36,541 nucleotides of DNA from Chryseobacterium contaminans (GTDB lineage Bacteria > Bacteroidota > Bacteroidia > Flavobacteriales > Weeksellaceae), in contig NZ_MAYF01000201.1 in the NCBI RefSeq assembly GCF_001684955.1, positions 1 to 36,541 of the forward strand. The letters run 5' to 3'. How positions within the stretch are numbered: position 1 is the stretch's first letter; every line of letters begins with the position of its first letter. A program made the position numbers and the translations under genes. Positions 8,682 through 16,799 of this stretch are shown here, in pieces. The notes beneath the pieces are model-generated. The model was not told the DNA's origin. It made no database searches and saw nothing but the letters and a program-made list of their open reading frames with translations.

Positions 8682-8882
8682 TTAATTTTTTAAATTAAAA
8701 TCGTCGTCTTCATCCTCTCCCAAGGGAGCTTCTTCTTCCTCTTTGTAATATTTCTTAGGCTTGCTAAAAACATAGATTACCAGAGCTACGAAGAACAGCA
8801 TAAAGAAAATCAGAGCCAGTGTCTGGTAGAAGCCAGCATTTTCTGTATTGGATAATATATCTTTAAAGTTCTGAGGAATCAT
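8682..8882 (-). CDS. ccoQ: CcoQ/FixQ-like small subunit
   Basis: A 66-residue protein with one transmembrane helix (about 19-39, LALIFFMLFFVALVIYVF) followed by KPKKYYKEEEEA and an acidic tail. Size, topology and position between ccoN/O and ccoP fit CcoQ, which stabilises the assembled oxidase. Sequence identity to well-studied CcoQ is too low to rest on alone, so the call relies on context. It begins 18 bases after the ccoNO stop. Confidence 0.82.
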   Translation of the reverse strand: MIPQNFKDILSNTENAGFYQTLALIFFMLFFVALVIYVFSKPKKYYKEEEEAPLGEDEDDDFNLKN

Positions 8883-8900
8883 ACTAACCTTTTAATGTTT

Positions 8901-11162
8901 TTAGTTATTACTTGCTGTTTTAATTTCAGTTGTTTTAATATCTGTTCCTAATCTCTGTAGGTAAGAAATAAGAGCAACAATTTCTTTTTTCTCTAATTCT
9001 CCCTGAGGTTTTTTAGCATAAGCCTCTTTCAGGTCATTTGCTTCAGAGAAGATATCTTTTACAATTTTCTTAGCCTGGTTATCTGCCCATGCATTTGCTG
9101 AATCAATTTGAGGTTTTGTATAAGGTACATCAAATGTATTCTTCATAAGCTTCATTTTGTCTACCATTTTAGATCTGTCTAAGTTAGTAGCAATTAACCA
9201 AGGGTAACGAGGCATGATAGAACCTGCAGACGTAGATCTTGGGTTATACATGTGTTTGTAGTGCCAAGAACTTGGGTTTTTACCTCCTTCTCTATGTAAA
9301 TCCGGTCCTGTTCTCTTAGATCCCCAAAGGAAAGGTCTGTCATATACGAACTCTCCTGCTTTAGAGTACTGTCCGTTTTTACCGTTAAATCTTACGATCT
9401 CATCTCTGAACGGTCTGATCATTTGAGAGTGACAAGCATTACATCCTTCACGGATATAAATATCTCTACCTTCAAGTTCAAGCGGAGAATAAGGCTTCAC
9501 TGCTGAAATGGTAGGAACACTTTTCTTAAGAGACAGAGTAGGGATGATTTCTACCATACTTCCGATAGAAATAGTGCATAATGATAATACTGTTAAAAGC
9601 ATTGGCATTCTTTCCAACCAAAGGTGGAATCCTTCTCCTTCTTTACGTTTGTTTCCGATATTTGCTAATGCAGGGGCTTCAGCAGGTACTTCTTTTTGGA
9701 ATGATCCTTTTCTTACGGTAGCAATTACGTTAACGATCATTAAGATAGCTCCTGAAATATAGAATAAACCTCCTACGAATCTCATTTTAAAGTAAGGAAT
9801 AATCGCAGTTACGGTATCCAACCAGTTTTTCCATAATAATGTTCCGTCCGGGTTGAATTGTTTCCACATTAATCCTTGTGTGAATCCTGAAATATACATT
9901 GGTACTGCATAGAAAATGATTCCTAATGTCCCTAACCAGAAATGCCAGTTAGCTAATTTTACAGACCAGATTTTTGTTCTCCACATAATTGGTACCAGGT
10001 AATAGATAACCCCGAATGCCATGAAACCATTCCATCCAAGAGCTCCTAAGTGTACGTGACCGATAACCCAGTCTGTAAAGTGACCAATTTTGTTGATGTT
10101 TTTAGTTGCTAAAAGCGGTCCTTCAAATGTTGCCATACCATAACAAGTAACGGCTACTACGAAGAACTTAAGGATAGGATTTTCTCTTACTTTATCCCAA
10201 GCTCCTCTTAAGGTAAGAAGACCATTTAACATTCCTCCCCAAGATGGTGCAATAAGCATGATAGAGAAACCTGTTCCTACTGCCTGTGCCCATGCTGGTA
10301 GAGCGGTATACTGAAGGTGGTGAGGACCAGCCCAGATATATACGAAGATTAGTGACCAAAAGTGAATAATAGACAGTTTATATGAGAATACCGGTCTGTC
10401 TGCCGCTTTTGGTAAGAAGTAATACATCAAACCTAGAACCGGAGTTGTCAATACGAATGCTACCGCATTGTGACCATACCACCATTGTACGATGGCATCT
10501 TTTGCTCCTGCATATGCAGAGTAAGATTTCCAGCCAGAGAAAGATAATGGAACTTCAAGGTTGTTGAAGATGTGAAGCATTGCTACTGCTACCCAAGTTC
10601 CAAGATAGAACCAAATAGCAACATACAAGTGTCTTACTCTTCTCTTTGAAATAGTGAGAATCATGTTGGCTCCAAAAATGATCCATGAGAATGCAATCAG
10701 AATATCAATTGGCCACTCATGTTCAGCATATTCTTTTGAAGTATTGATACCCATAAAGAACGTAATGAACGTAGCAACAATCATTAATTGCCATGTCCAG
10801 AAGTGAATCCAAGATAATGTATCACTATACATTCTTGTCTTCAATAATCTTTGCGTAGAGTAGTATACCCCTACATAAACAATATTACACACGAACGCAA
10901 AGATCACGGTATTGGTGTGCAACATTCTGATTCTACCAAAACCAAACGCTCCATGAGTGTTTATTAACCCTTGAATATTACCCGATGCTAAACTTTTAAT
11001 GGTTGTATCATCTGTACCGAATAAGAATTCAGGTAATTCAGGGTAGAAAAGCATTAATGCCGCCGTAAGCCCGAACGTAAATCCTATGAAACCAAAGATA
11101 ATGGTTGCATAGAGGAACGCACGGACAATACTATTGTCATAACTAAACTTTTGTGTTTCCAT
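8901..11162 (-). CDS. ccoN: cbb3 oxidase fused catalytic subunits I and II (CcoN-CcoO)
   Basis: A 753-residue fusion of the haem-copper core CcoN with the monohaem cytochrome CcoO. In the CcoN part, His82 (RMLHTN) and His371 can ligate low-spin haem b and His369 (VIGHVHLG) haem b3. His231 (WWYGHN) and the His281-His282 pair (WAGPHH) can bind CuB. Tyr275 sits six residues before the His pair, the place of the cross-linked tyrosine of cbb3 enzymes. After residue about 510 a new membrane anchor leads into the CcoO part, with Cys574-Asn-Ala-Cys577-His578 and Met650 (GSIMPRYPW) as haem c ligands. It reduces oxygen to water at high affinity and pumps protons. Fusion is known in Bacteroidetes and is not a sequencing artefact here, as the linker is open and intact. 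Confidence 0.96.
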   Translation of the reverse strand: METQKFSYDNSIVRAFLYATIIFGFIGFTFGLTAALMLFYPELPEFLFGTDDTTIKSLASGNIQGLINTHGAFGFGRIRMLHTNTVIFAFVCNIVYVGVYYSTQRLLKTRMYSDTLSWIHFWTWQLMIVATFITFFMGINTSKEYAEHEWPIDILIAFSWIIFGANMILTISKRRVRHLYVAIWFYLGTWVAVAMLHIFNNLEVPLSFSGWKSYSAYAGAKDAIVQWWYGHNAVAFVLTTPVLGLMYYFLPKAADRPVFSYKLSIIHFWSLIFVYIWAGPHHLQYTALPAWAQAVGTGFSIMLIAPSWGGMLNGLLTLRGAWDKVRENPILKFFVVAVTCYGMATFEGPLLATKNINKIGHFTDWVIGHVHLGALGWNGFMAFGVIYYLVPIMWRTKIWSVKLANWHFWLGTLGIIFYAVPMYISGFTQGLMWKQFNPDGTLLWKNWLDTVTAIIPYFKMRFVGGLFYISGAILMIVNVIATVRKGSFQKEVPAEAPALANIGNKRKEGEGFHLWLERMPMLLTVLSLCTISIGSMVEIIPTLSLKKSVPTISAVKPYSPLELEGRDIYIREGCNACHSQMIRPFRDEIVRFNGKNGQYSKAGEFVYDRPFLWGSKRTGPDLHREGGKNPSSWHYKHMYNPRSTSAGSIMPRYPWLIATNLDRSKMVDKMKLMKNTFDVPYTKPQIDSANAWADNQAKKIVKDIFSEANDLKEAYAKKPQGELEKKEIVALISYLQRLGTDIKTTEIKTASNN

Positions 11163-11183
11163 ATCAACTATTCACTATTTTTC

Positions 11184-11393
11184 TCAATTTTTATTATTTT
11201 CTCCTATTTCTTTATCGTCTTTATCTTTGTCGCCATTTTCCTTTTTTTCTTTGACTTCATCATCGAAAAGGATTCTGACAGCCGGAGATTCATCATCTTC
11301 AAACTGCCCTTTTTTGGCATACACTATAAATACGACCAGGAAGATCGCAGCTAAAGAAACACTGCAGACGATCATTAAATATAGAATATCCAT
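11184..11393 (-). CDS. ccoS: cbb3 oxidase maturation protein CcoS
   Basis: A 69-residue protein with an N-terminal helix (MDILYLMIVCSVSLAAIFLVVFIV), then the family hallmark AKKGQFEDDESPAVRILFDD, which is close to the GQFDDLE/D-x-P-A-x-R-I/M-L motif of CcoS. The tail is lysine- and aspartate-rich. CcoS is needed to insert cofactors into the cbb3 oxidase. As first gene of the cco operon it follows the promoter and putative Crp/Fnr-type operator and lies 21 bases ahead of ccoNO. Confidence 0.92.
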   Translation of the reverse strand: MDILYLMIVCSVSLAAIFLVVFIVYAKKGQFEDDESPAVRILFDDEVKEKKENGDKDKDDKEIGENNKN

Positions 11394-11401
11394 TGGACAA
11401 C

Positions 11402-11409
11402 AAAATTAA
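11402..11409 (-). promoter_or_regulatory. -7 promoter element of the cco operon (TAATTTTG on the minus strand)
   Basis: Exact match to TAnnTTTG on the minus strand, eight bases before the ccoS start codon. An upstream TTTG lies 16 bases away, shorter than the usual 19-21, as expected for a promoter helped by an activator. The transcript start would fall around 11396-11399. Confidence 0.55.
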
Positions 11410-11442
11410 CCTATTTTCGGGGTTCAAATTTAGTGAAAAATA

Positions 11443-11456
11443 ATGACATTCATCAC
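11443..11456 (-). promoter_or_regulatory. Putative Crp/Fnr-type operator upstream of the cco operon
   Basis: On the minus strand this reads GTGAT-GAAT-GTCAT, a near palindrome of the FNR/CRP kind (five-base half-sites four bases apart). It matches the site in front of the linked regulator gene at 12 of 14 bases. Its centre is about 50 bases upstream of the expected transcript start, a position suited to activation. Confidence 0.55.
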
Positions 11457-11502
11457 GAAATGCCGATTTCAGCTAATTTAAAATCAGTCTAAATAAGCCT
11501 GT

Positions 11503-13881
11503 TTAAGCCTGTTTTTTGAAGTATTTGCGACCCAATATCCAGGTTGAAACTGTTGTAAATGTAACCACAGTAATAGAGCTTACCGGCATGATGATCGCAG
11601 CAAAAAGCGGATGCATGTGCCCTGTAACTGCGTAACTTAACCCAACGATATTATAAAGAAAACTGATTATAAATGTCATTTTCACAATGGTGATCGAGCC
11701 TTTGCAGACGTTCAGATAATTGTCCAAAGTCACTACTTTTTCGCCATTCATAATCACATCGGAAGATGGGGTAAAGCTATTGGTATCATCTGCGATGGCA
11801 ATCCCTACATTACTCTGTTTTAAGGCTCCCGCGTCATTTAGCCCGTCACCCAGCATAGCTACTTTCATGTGCTGATCCTGAAGGTTTTTGATGTAGTTTA
11901 GCTTGTCTTCCGGACTTTGGTTGAAGGCCATTCCTTTGTAGTTTGGAATCAGCTCTTTAAGTTGATTTTCCTCTGAAGAGTTATCTCCACTCAGAATAAA
12001 TATTTTGTAATGAGTGAGTTTTTTGAATAAGTCTTTGAGCTTAGGTCTGTACTCGTTTTTAAAGATAAATTTTCCTAAGAACTCGTCATTTTTGCTGATA
12101 TAAACAGCGGTTTCCAGATTCTTAGGTTCCTGATTGTTGTAGCGTGCAGAACCAATTTTATAAACATTTCCTCGCACGTTGGCAACATATCCTTTCCCTG
12201 AAATTTCCTGGAAATCTTCAACAGGGAAGTAGTTGTCATTAAGCTCTATGTATTCATAAAGAGACTTAGACAGAGGGTGGTTGGAGTTCTTTAATAGAGT
12301 TTTGATATTCAGCTGATCAAATTCACTGATCTCAGATCCTTCATACTTGATGTTGGATTTCTTTCTGTGGGTAATGGTTCCGGTCTTATCAAAAACGATG
12401 GTGTCTAATTTTGCGATTTTTTCAATCGTCAGTGTATCTTTTACGTAAAACTTATTTCGACCTAAAATCCTCATAATGTGCCCGAAAGTAAATGGTGCAG
12501 ATAATGCAAGTGCACAAGGACAAGCAATGATCAGAATGGCTGAAATAACCTGGAACATTTTCTCCAGATCAATGAATGCCCAGTAAATTCCGGAAATTAA
12601 AGCGATGCCTAAAATAATGAAAGTGAAGTATTTACTGATGTTGTTCGTTAGTGTGTCAAGACCGGTCTCATGTTTCTTGAAAGCTTCTTTATTCCAAAGC
12701 TGGGTCAGGTAACTTTGATCTACATCTTTAATAACCTCCAGTTCCAGAGATGATCCTACCTGCTTACCTCCAGCGAAAATTTTGTCTCCTGGTTGTTTGC
12801 TGATGCTTTCACTTTCTCCTGTAATAAAGCTATTGTCTATATTTCCTTCCCCGTTGATCAGAATCGCATCTACCGGAATGATTTCCTGGTTTCTAACTAA
12901 AATTCTGTCACCCACTTTTATCTCGGAAAGCAGGATGTTTTCCTGTTTTCCTTCAAAGTCTACCTTGGTTACGGCAATAGGGTAGAATGATTTGTAATCT
13001 CTATCGTAAGAAAGAGCACTGTAGGTTCTTTTCTGGAATAATTTACCCATCAGCATGAAGAACAGAAGCCCACAAAGGGTATCAAAATATCCGGGACCAT
13101 ATCCTGTGGCCACTTCGTAAATACTTCTTCCAAAGAGAACCAGTATTCCTAATACGATAGGAACATCAATATTCACAATTTTATTTTTTAATCCATACCA
13201 TGCAGATTTGTAATAATCTGAAGCAGAATAAAATACAACCGGACAGGCTAATAAGAACATAAGAACTCTGAAAAGTCCTTTGTAGTGTTCCATCCAATAA
13301 TCTTCACCTCCTACATATTCCGGGAATGCCAAAAACATCCCATTTCCGAAAGCAAAACCTGCAATAGCAAATTTTATAAGGAGTGACTTATCAAGATGGT
13401 CAACATTTTTTTCGGCAGTTTCAAGGCTGATAACAGGCTTATACCCTAAATTAGTTAGAAAATTAGCTAATTCGCTTAATTTTAGATCGTTATGGTTGAA
13501 TGAAATCTGTAAGGTTTTCCTTGTAAAGTTAACCTGGGAATACTTAATATAAGGATTCAGGGTATGAAGACTCTCTAAAAGCCAGATGCAGGAAGAACAA
13601 TGAATTACAGGAATCTTAAATGTAACAAGACTGGTATTTCCTTCAGAGAAATCGGTGATTTTTTCAAAAATTTCCGGAGTGTCCAAATAAGCGAACTGAG
13701 TAGAACTTTCATCACTCGGACGAATTCCTGCCCCTTTATTAAGTTCATAGAAATTACTTAAATTATTCGTATTCAGAATTTCATAAACAGACTTACAGCC
13801 ATTGCAACAGAAAGTCTTTTCATCAAACAAAATTCTCTCTTTTTCTATCCCTTGGCCACAATGAAAACAGTTCTCGCTCAC
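11503..13881 (-). CDS. ccoI: Copper-translocating P1B-type ATPase CcoI (FixI), cbb3 assembly
   Basis: A 792-residue heavy-metal ATPase supplying copper for the CcoN active site. Domains in order: a cysteine-rich N-terminal zinc-ribbon-like segment (CFHCGQ and CCNGC), an HMA domain with Cys95-Ser-Ser-Cys98, eight membrane helices with the CPC ion motif at Cys454-Pro-Cys456, the actuator TGES at 354-357, phosphorylation site Asp498 in DKTGT, and the hinge MLGDGLND. The start is GTG, with an AGGGAG stretch overlapping it; no other start codon lies before the first cysteine motif. It has its own -7 box and is divergent from the regulator. No terminator is seen before ccoS, so read-through into the oxidase operon is possible. 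Confidence 0.95.
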   Translation of the reverse strand: MSENCFHCGQGIEKERILFDEKTFCCNGCKSVYEILNTNNLSNFYELNKGAGIRPSDESSTQFAYLDTPEIFEKITDFSEGNTSLVTFKIPVIHCSSCIWLLESLHTLNPYIKYSQVNFTRKTLQISFNHNDLKLSELANFLTNLGYKPVISLETAEKNVDHLDKSLLIKFAIAGFAFGNGMFLAFPEYVGGEDYWMEHYKGLFRVLMFLLACPVVFYSASDYYKSAWYGLKNKIVNIDVPIVLGILVLFGRSIYEVATGYGPGYFDTLCGLLFFMLMGKLFQKRTYSALSYDRDYKSFYPIAVTKVDFEGKQENILLSEIKVGDRILVRNQEIIPVDAILINGEGNIDNSFITGESESISKQPGDKIFAGGKQVGSSLELEVIKDVDQSYLTQLWNKEAFKKHETGLDTLTNNISKYFTFIILGIALISGIYWAFIDLEKMFQVISAILIIACPCALALSAPFTFGHIMRILGRNKFYVKDTLTIEKIAKLDTIVFDKTGTITHRKKSNIKYEGSEISEFDQLNIKTLLKNSNHPLSKSLYEYIELNDNYFPVEDFQEISGKGYVANVRGNVYKIGSARYNNQEPKNLETAVYISKNDEFLGKFIFKNEYRPKLKDLFKKLTHYKIFILSGDNSSEENQLKELIPNYKGMAFNQSPEDKLNYIKNLQDQHMKVAMLGDGLNDAGALKQSNVGIAIADDTNSFTPSSDVIMNGEKVVTLDNYLNVCKGSITIVKMTFIISFLYNIVGLSYAVTGHMHPLFAAIIMPVSSITVVTFTTVSTWILGRKYFKKQA

Positions 13882-13901
13882 CTCCCTAAATTATTGAACT
13901 A

Positions 13902-13909
13902 CAAAATTA
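13902..13909 (-). promoter_or_regulatory. -7 promoter element of ccoI (TAATTTTG on the minus strand)
   Basis: Exact TAnnTTTG match on the minus strand, 20 bases before the GTG start of ccoI. No good -33 element is present. The dyad at 13952-13965 is centred about 60 bases upstream of the expected start of this transcript, the classical distance for class I activation by CRP/FNR proteins. Confidence 0.5.
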
Positions 13910-13920
13910 TAACAATTTTT

Positions 13921-13952
13921 TTTGTTTATCGAGTTAAAAAGTTCTATTTTTG
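13921..13952 (+). promoter_or_regulatory. Promoter of the Crp/Fnr-family regulator gene
   Basis: A full Bacteroidetes-type promoter: TTTG at 13921-13924, a 20-base spacer, and TATTTTTG at 13945-13952. Transcription should start near 13956-13958, about 15 bases ahead of the ATG. Confidence 0.7.
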
Positions 13953-13965
13953 TGATAAATATCAT
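13952..13965. promoter_or_regulatory. Putative Crp/Fnr-type operator in the regulator/ccoI intergenic region
   Basis: GTGAT-AAAT-ATCAT, within the longer near palindrome TGTGATAAATATCATA. It overlaps the end of the -7 box and the expected start point of the regulator gene, which suggests autorepression, and lies about 60 bases upstream of the ccoI start point. It is very like the site upstream of ccoS. Confidence 0.5.
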
Positions 13966-13970
13966 ATAAA

Positions 13971-14684
13971 ATGCCGCAGGAACAACAGATAGCAATTGAA
14001 GAGAGGTTCGCCAGAGTTTTTAATGATAAATCATTTAAGGAAAGACTTTCTAGCGCAGATTTTGAAAAATATATTAACGGTAAAAAAAGATTGAGTTTTC
14101 AGAAACACGATACTATTTTCGAGGATGGGGAGACGCCGAAAGGTGTGTTCGTACTTGAAAAAGGAGCCGCTAAACTTTCAAAATCAGGAGCATTTGGAAA
14201 AGATCAGATTTTAAGATTTATCAAAGAAGGGGATATTATCGGCTATCGTTCTTTGCTTTGCGGGGAAAATTTCCAAGCTAAAGCAGAAGCCATGACAGAC
14301 ATTGAGTGTGTTTTCTTACCAGCTGATATCTTTATGTATCTTCTGGAAGTTGATCCGCAACTGTCTTTCGTAATGCTTCAGAAAATTTCTTACGAATTAG
14401 GAGAATCTTCCAATACCATTACCTTCCTTGCCCAGAAAACGGTAAGAGAAAGGCTTGCTGAAATATTGCTGCTTTTAGAACAGAAATTAGGAGTAGATCC
14501 GGAAGGTTTTATCAAGATCTCTTTAACCAGAGAAGAAATTGCCAACATTATTGGTACTGCTACTGAAAGTGCCATCCGTCTTATCTCAGAATTCAAACAG
14601 GATAACCTGATAGAAGTTGACGGACGAAACATCAAAATTCTGAATCACGATAAACTCATGAAACTCGGTCACGTAGTTTTATAA
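13971..14684 (+). CDS. Crp/Fnr-family transcriptional regulator
   Basis: A 237-residue regulator with an N-terminal cyclic-nucleotide-binding-like beta roll (about 38-125), a long dimerisation helix (about 126-165) and a C-terminal winged helix (about 170-235). The recognition helix carries Glu199 and Arg203, spaced as the DNA-contacting Glu/Arg pair of CRP and FNR. Only two cysteines occur (97 and 113) and none is at the N-terminus, so it cannot hold the four-cysteine oxygen-sensing cluster of true FNR; its signal is unknown. Divergent placement beside ccoI and the shared dyads point to control of the cbb3 genes. It is monocistronic, with its own promoter and terminator. Confidence 0.9.
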   Translation: MPQEQQIAIEERFARVFNDKSFKERLSSADFEKYINGKKRLSFQKHDTIFEDGETPKGVFVLEKGAAKLSKSGAFGKDQILRFIKEGDIIGYRSLLCGENFQAKAEAMTDIECVFLPADIFMYLLEVDPQLSFVMLQKISYELGESSNTITFLAQKTVRERLAEILLLLEQKLGVDPEGFIKISLTREEIANIIGTATESAIRLISEFKQDNLIEVDGRNIKILNHDKLMKLGHVVL

Positions 14685-14697
14685 AAATCATAAAAAC

Positions 14698-14724
14698 TTA
14701 AGTCGGCTAAATGGCCGACTTTTT
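14698..14724 (+). terminator. Rho-independent terminator after the Crp/Fnr regulator
   Basis: Stem AGTCGGC (14701-14707) / GCCGACT (14714-14720), six-base loop, followed by TTTT. It separates the regulator from panB. Confidence 0.85.
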
Positions 14725-14747
14725 AACTTTTAAAAAATAGATAAATT

Positions 14748-15563
14748 ATGTCTGTTCACTCTGAAATTAAAAAAGTTACGACTGAAACCTTGCGTAAAAT
14801 GAAATTCGACAAGGAAAAAATAACAATGCTTACTGCCTATGATTTTACCACGGCAAAAATGGTGGATGCAGGTGGAGTAGATGCTATTTTGATTGGAGAC
14901 TCTGCGGCAAACGTAATGGCAGGTTTTGAAACTACATTACCGATTACATTAGACCAAATGATCTACCATGCCCAAAGTGTGGTAAGAGGAACTGACAGGG
15001 CTTTAGTAGTAGCGGATCTACCATTCGGAACATATCAGAGTAATCCTGAAAAAGCATTAGAGTCTGCAGTAAGAATGATGAAAGAAGGAGGAGCTCATGC
15101 TGTGAAAATTGAAGGGGGAAAAGAAATTTCAAAATCTATTAAAAAGATCATCAATGCAGGAATTCCTGTAATGGGACACTTAGGATTAACACCACAGTCC
15201 ATTTATAAATTCGGAACGTATAAAGTAAGAGCAAAAGAAGAGGCAGAAGCTGAAAAACTGATTGCTGATGCACAGCTTTTGGAAGAATTAGGATGCTTTT
15301 CTGTAGTGTTGGAAAAAATTCCGGCTGAACTGGCTAAAAAAGTTACCGAGAGTATTTCTATCCCAACTATTGGAATTGGTGCCGGAGCAGACTGTGATGG
15401 TCAGGTTTTGGTGTATCATGATATGGTAGGAATGAACAAAGGTTTCAGCCCGAAATTTTTAAGAAGATACCTTGATCTTTACACCGAAATTACAGGAGCA
15501 GTGTCTCAATATGTAAAAGATGTAAAGAATGTAGATTTCCCTAACCAAAACGAAAGTTATTAA
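14748..15563 (+). CDS. panB: 3-methyl-2-oxobutanoate hydroxymethyltransferase
   Basis: Catalyses the first committed step of pantothenate synthesis, moving a hydroxymethyl group from methylene-tetrahydrofolate to alpha-ketoisovalerate to give ketopantoate. The TIM-barrel shows the family motifs: TAYDFTTAK near residue 30, Asp51-Ser52 in IGDS and Asp90 in VADLPFG (metal ligands), Glu122 in [14 protein letters not shown] near 143, Glu189 (VLEK, general base) and IGIGAG near 208. Length (271) is normal. It is the first gene of a three-gene unit ending at the terminator at 16632; other pan genes are not in the window. Confidence 0.97.
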   Translation: MSVHSEIKKVTTETLRKMKFDKEKITMLTAYDFTTAKMVDAGGVDAILIGDSAANVMAGFETTLPITLDQMIYHAQSVVRGTDRALVVADLPFGTYQSNPEKALESAVRMMKEGGAHAVKIEGGKEISKSIKKIINAGIPVMGHLGLTPQSIYKFGTYKVRAKEEAEAEKLIADAQLLEELGCFSVVLEKIPAELAKKVTESISIPTIGIGAGADCDGQVLVYHDMVGMNKGFSPKFLRRYLDLYTEITGAVSQYVKDVKNVDFPNQNESY

Positions 15564-15566
15564 TTC

Positions 15567-15890
15567 ATGCAAAATCAACAACAATCTATCCAGGGAATTT
15601 TATCTATTGCAGCATTAATCTGTCTTGCTGTAGGCTGGTTCAATTTATTTTCACCAGAAATCAATCATTTGCTTTCCCGAAAAGTTTTCTATATCCTGAT
15701 TGGAGTAAGTTTCTTTATTCAGGCTCCTATGCTGACCAATAAAAACTTTATGTACGCCATGTACGCAGCGGCAGCAGTTTGTGTGGTTGGAGCGTTGTTG
15801 CCAGATAGCTCAATGATTGCAGGGCTTAAAACAATTGGTCTTTTGGCAGGGATTATTCTTTCAATGTCAAATAGAAACAGAAACAGATAA
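15567..15890 (+). CDS. Small hypothetical membrane protein
   Basis: A 107-residue protein with three to four hydrophobic helices and an Arg/Asn-rich C-terminal end (NRNRNR), predicted to lie in the inner membrane. No known motif. The ATG is three bases after the panB stop and its own stop is five bases before the rluA-like gene, so it is clearly in the operon. A role cannot be assigned. Confidence 0.75.
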   Translation: MQNQQQSIQGILSIAALICLAVGWFNLFSPEINHLLSRKVFYILIGVSFFIQAPMLTNKNFMYAMYAAAAVCVVGALLPDSSMIAGLKTIGLLAGIILSMSNRNRNR

Positions 15891-15895
15891 ATTGG

Positions 15896-16573
15896 ATGAA
15901 GGAGCAGATTGTATATGAAGACAACCATCTTTTGGTAGTGAATAAAAAAGTCGGTCAGCTTGTACAGGGCGATAAGACCGGTGATGAATCACTATTGGAA
16001 TCTATCAAAAACTTTATAAAAATAAGAGATGCTAAGCCGGGAAATGTTTTTCTCGGCTTGGTTCATCGTATAGACCGTCCTACTTCCGGGCTGGTTATTT
16101 ATGCTAAAACCTCAAAAGCGCTTTCACGTTTAACTCAGATGGTGAAAAACCGAGAGGTTAAAAAGACCTATTGGGCAGTCGTGGGAAAAGAACTAATTCC
16201 ACAAAGCCAAAGACTGGTTCATTATTTAAAGAAAAACGAAAAGAATAACAAGGCGATTGTTTTTCCAAAAGCTACGGAAGGAGCCAAAGAAGCAATCCTA
16301 ACTTATAATGTGATCAAAACATTAGACAACTATTTGTTGTTGGAAATTGACCTTGAAACCGGAAGACATCATCAGATCAGAGCACAGTTATCCAAAACTG
16401 GAGTTCCAATTAAGGGTGATCTGAAATATGGAGCACCGCGTTCCAATCCGGACGGAGGAATTAATCTTCATGCAAGGAAACTGGAATTCATTCATCCGGT
16501 AACCAAAGAAAACATAGAAATTATAGCTCCTGTTCCTCAGAATGATGCAGTTTGGAGAGCTTGTGAGGAGTAG
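15896..16573 (+). CDS. RluA-family RNA pseudouridine synthase
   Basis: Converts specific uridines in ribosomal or transfer RNA to pseudouridine. The catalytic motif HRIDRPTSGLVIYAK has the invariant Asp60; the second family motif ETGRHHQIRAQL covers residues 154-165, and GDLKYGA follows. There is no N-terminal S4 RNA-binding domain (225 residues in total), so it resembles RluA/TruC-like single-domain enzymes. Target position unknown. The start ATG is chosen because the family's first strand (IVYEDNHLLVVNK) begins right after it. Confidence 0.92.
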   Translation: MKEQIVYEDNHLLVVNKKVGQLVQGDKTGDESLLESIKNFIKIRDAKPGNVFLGLVHRIDRPTSGLVIYAKTSKALSRLTQMVKNREVKKTYWAVVGKELIPQSQRLVHYLKKNEKNNKAIVFPKATEGAKEAILTYNVIKTLDNYLLLEIDLETGRHHQIRAQLSKTGVPIKGDLKYGAPRSNPDGGINLHARKLEFIHPVTKENIEIIAPVPQNDAVWRACEE

Positions 16574-16631
16574 TCAGCATTGCTTGCCAAATGGAATTTT
16601 GATAATATATTAAAGCTTTTTACGATATAAG

Positions 16632-16657
16632 ACCAACTTATTAAAGTTGGTTTTTTA
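16632..16657 (+). terminator. Rho-independent terminator of the panB-rluA unit
   Basis: Stem ACCAACTT / AAGTTGGT with loop ATTA and a following run of seven T. It lies 58 bases after the pseudouridine synthase stop. Confidence 0.88.
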
Positions 16658-16799
16658 TTTGTCTCTTTATTTTGATTTATTTGTAATTAATTCTCATATT
16701 TTTGTTGTTTTGGGTAATTATATCGTATAATTGTTTGAATTTTAATGAATTATTGTCAATAAAATTATTATATTAGCTAGGAAACAAAATTAACTAGCT

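Noticed and set aside
11495..11514. Tandem AAGCCTGTTT repeat at the ccoI stop codon
   Set aside because: Only two copies of ten bases, half of it coding for the ccoI C-terminus; no sign of function.
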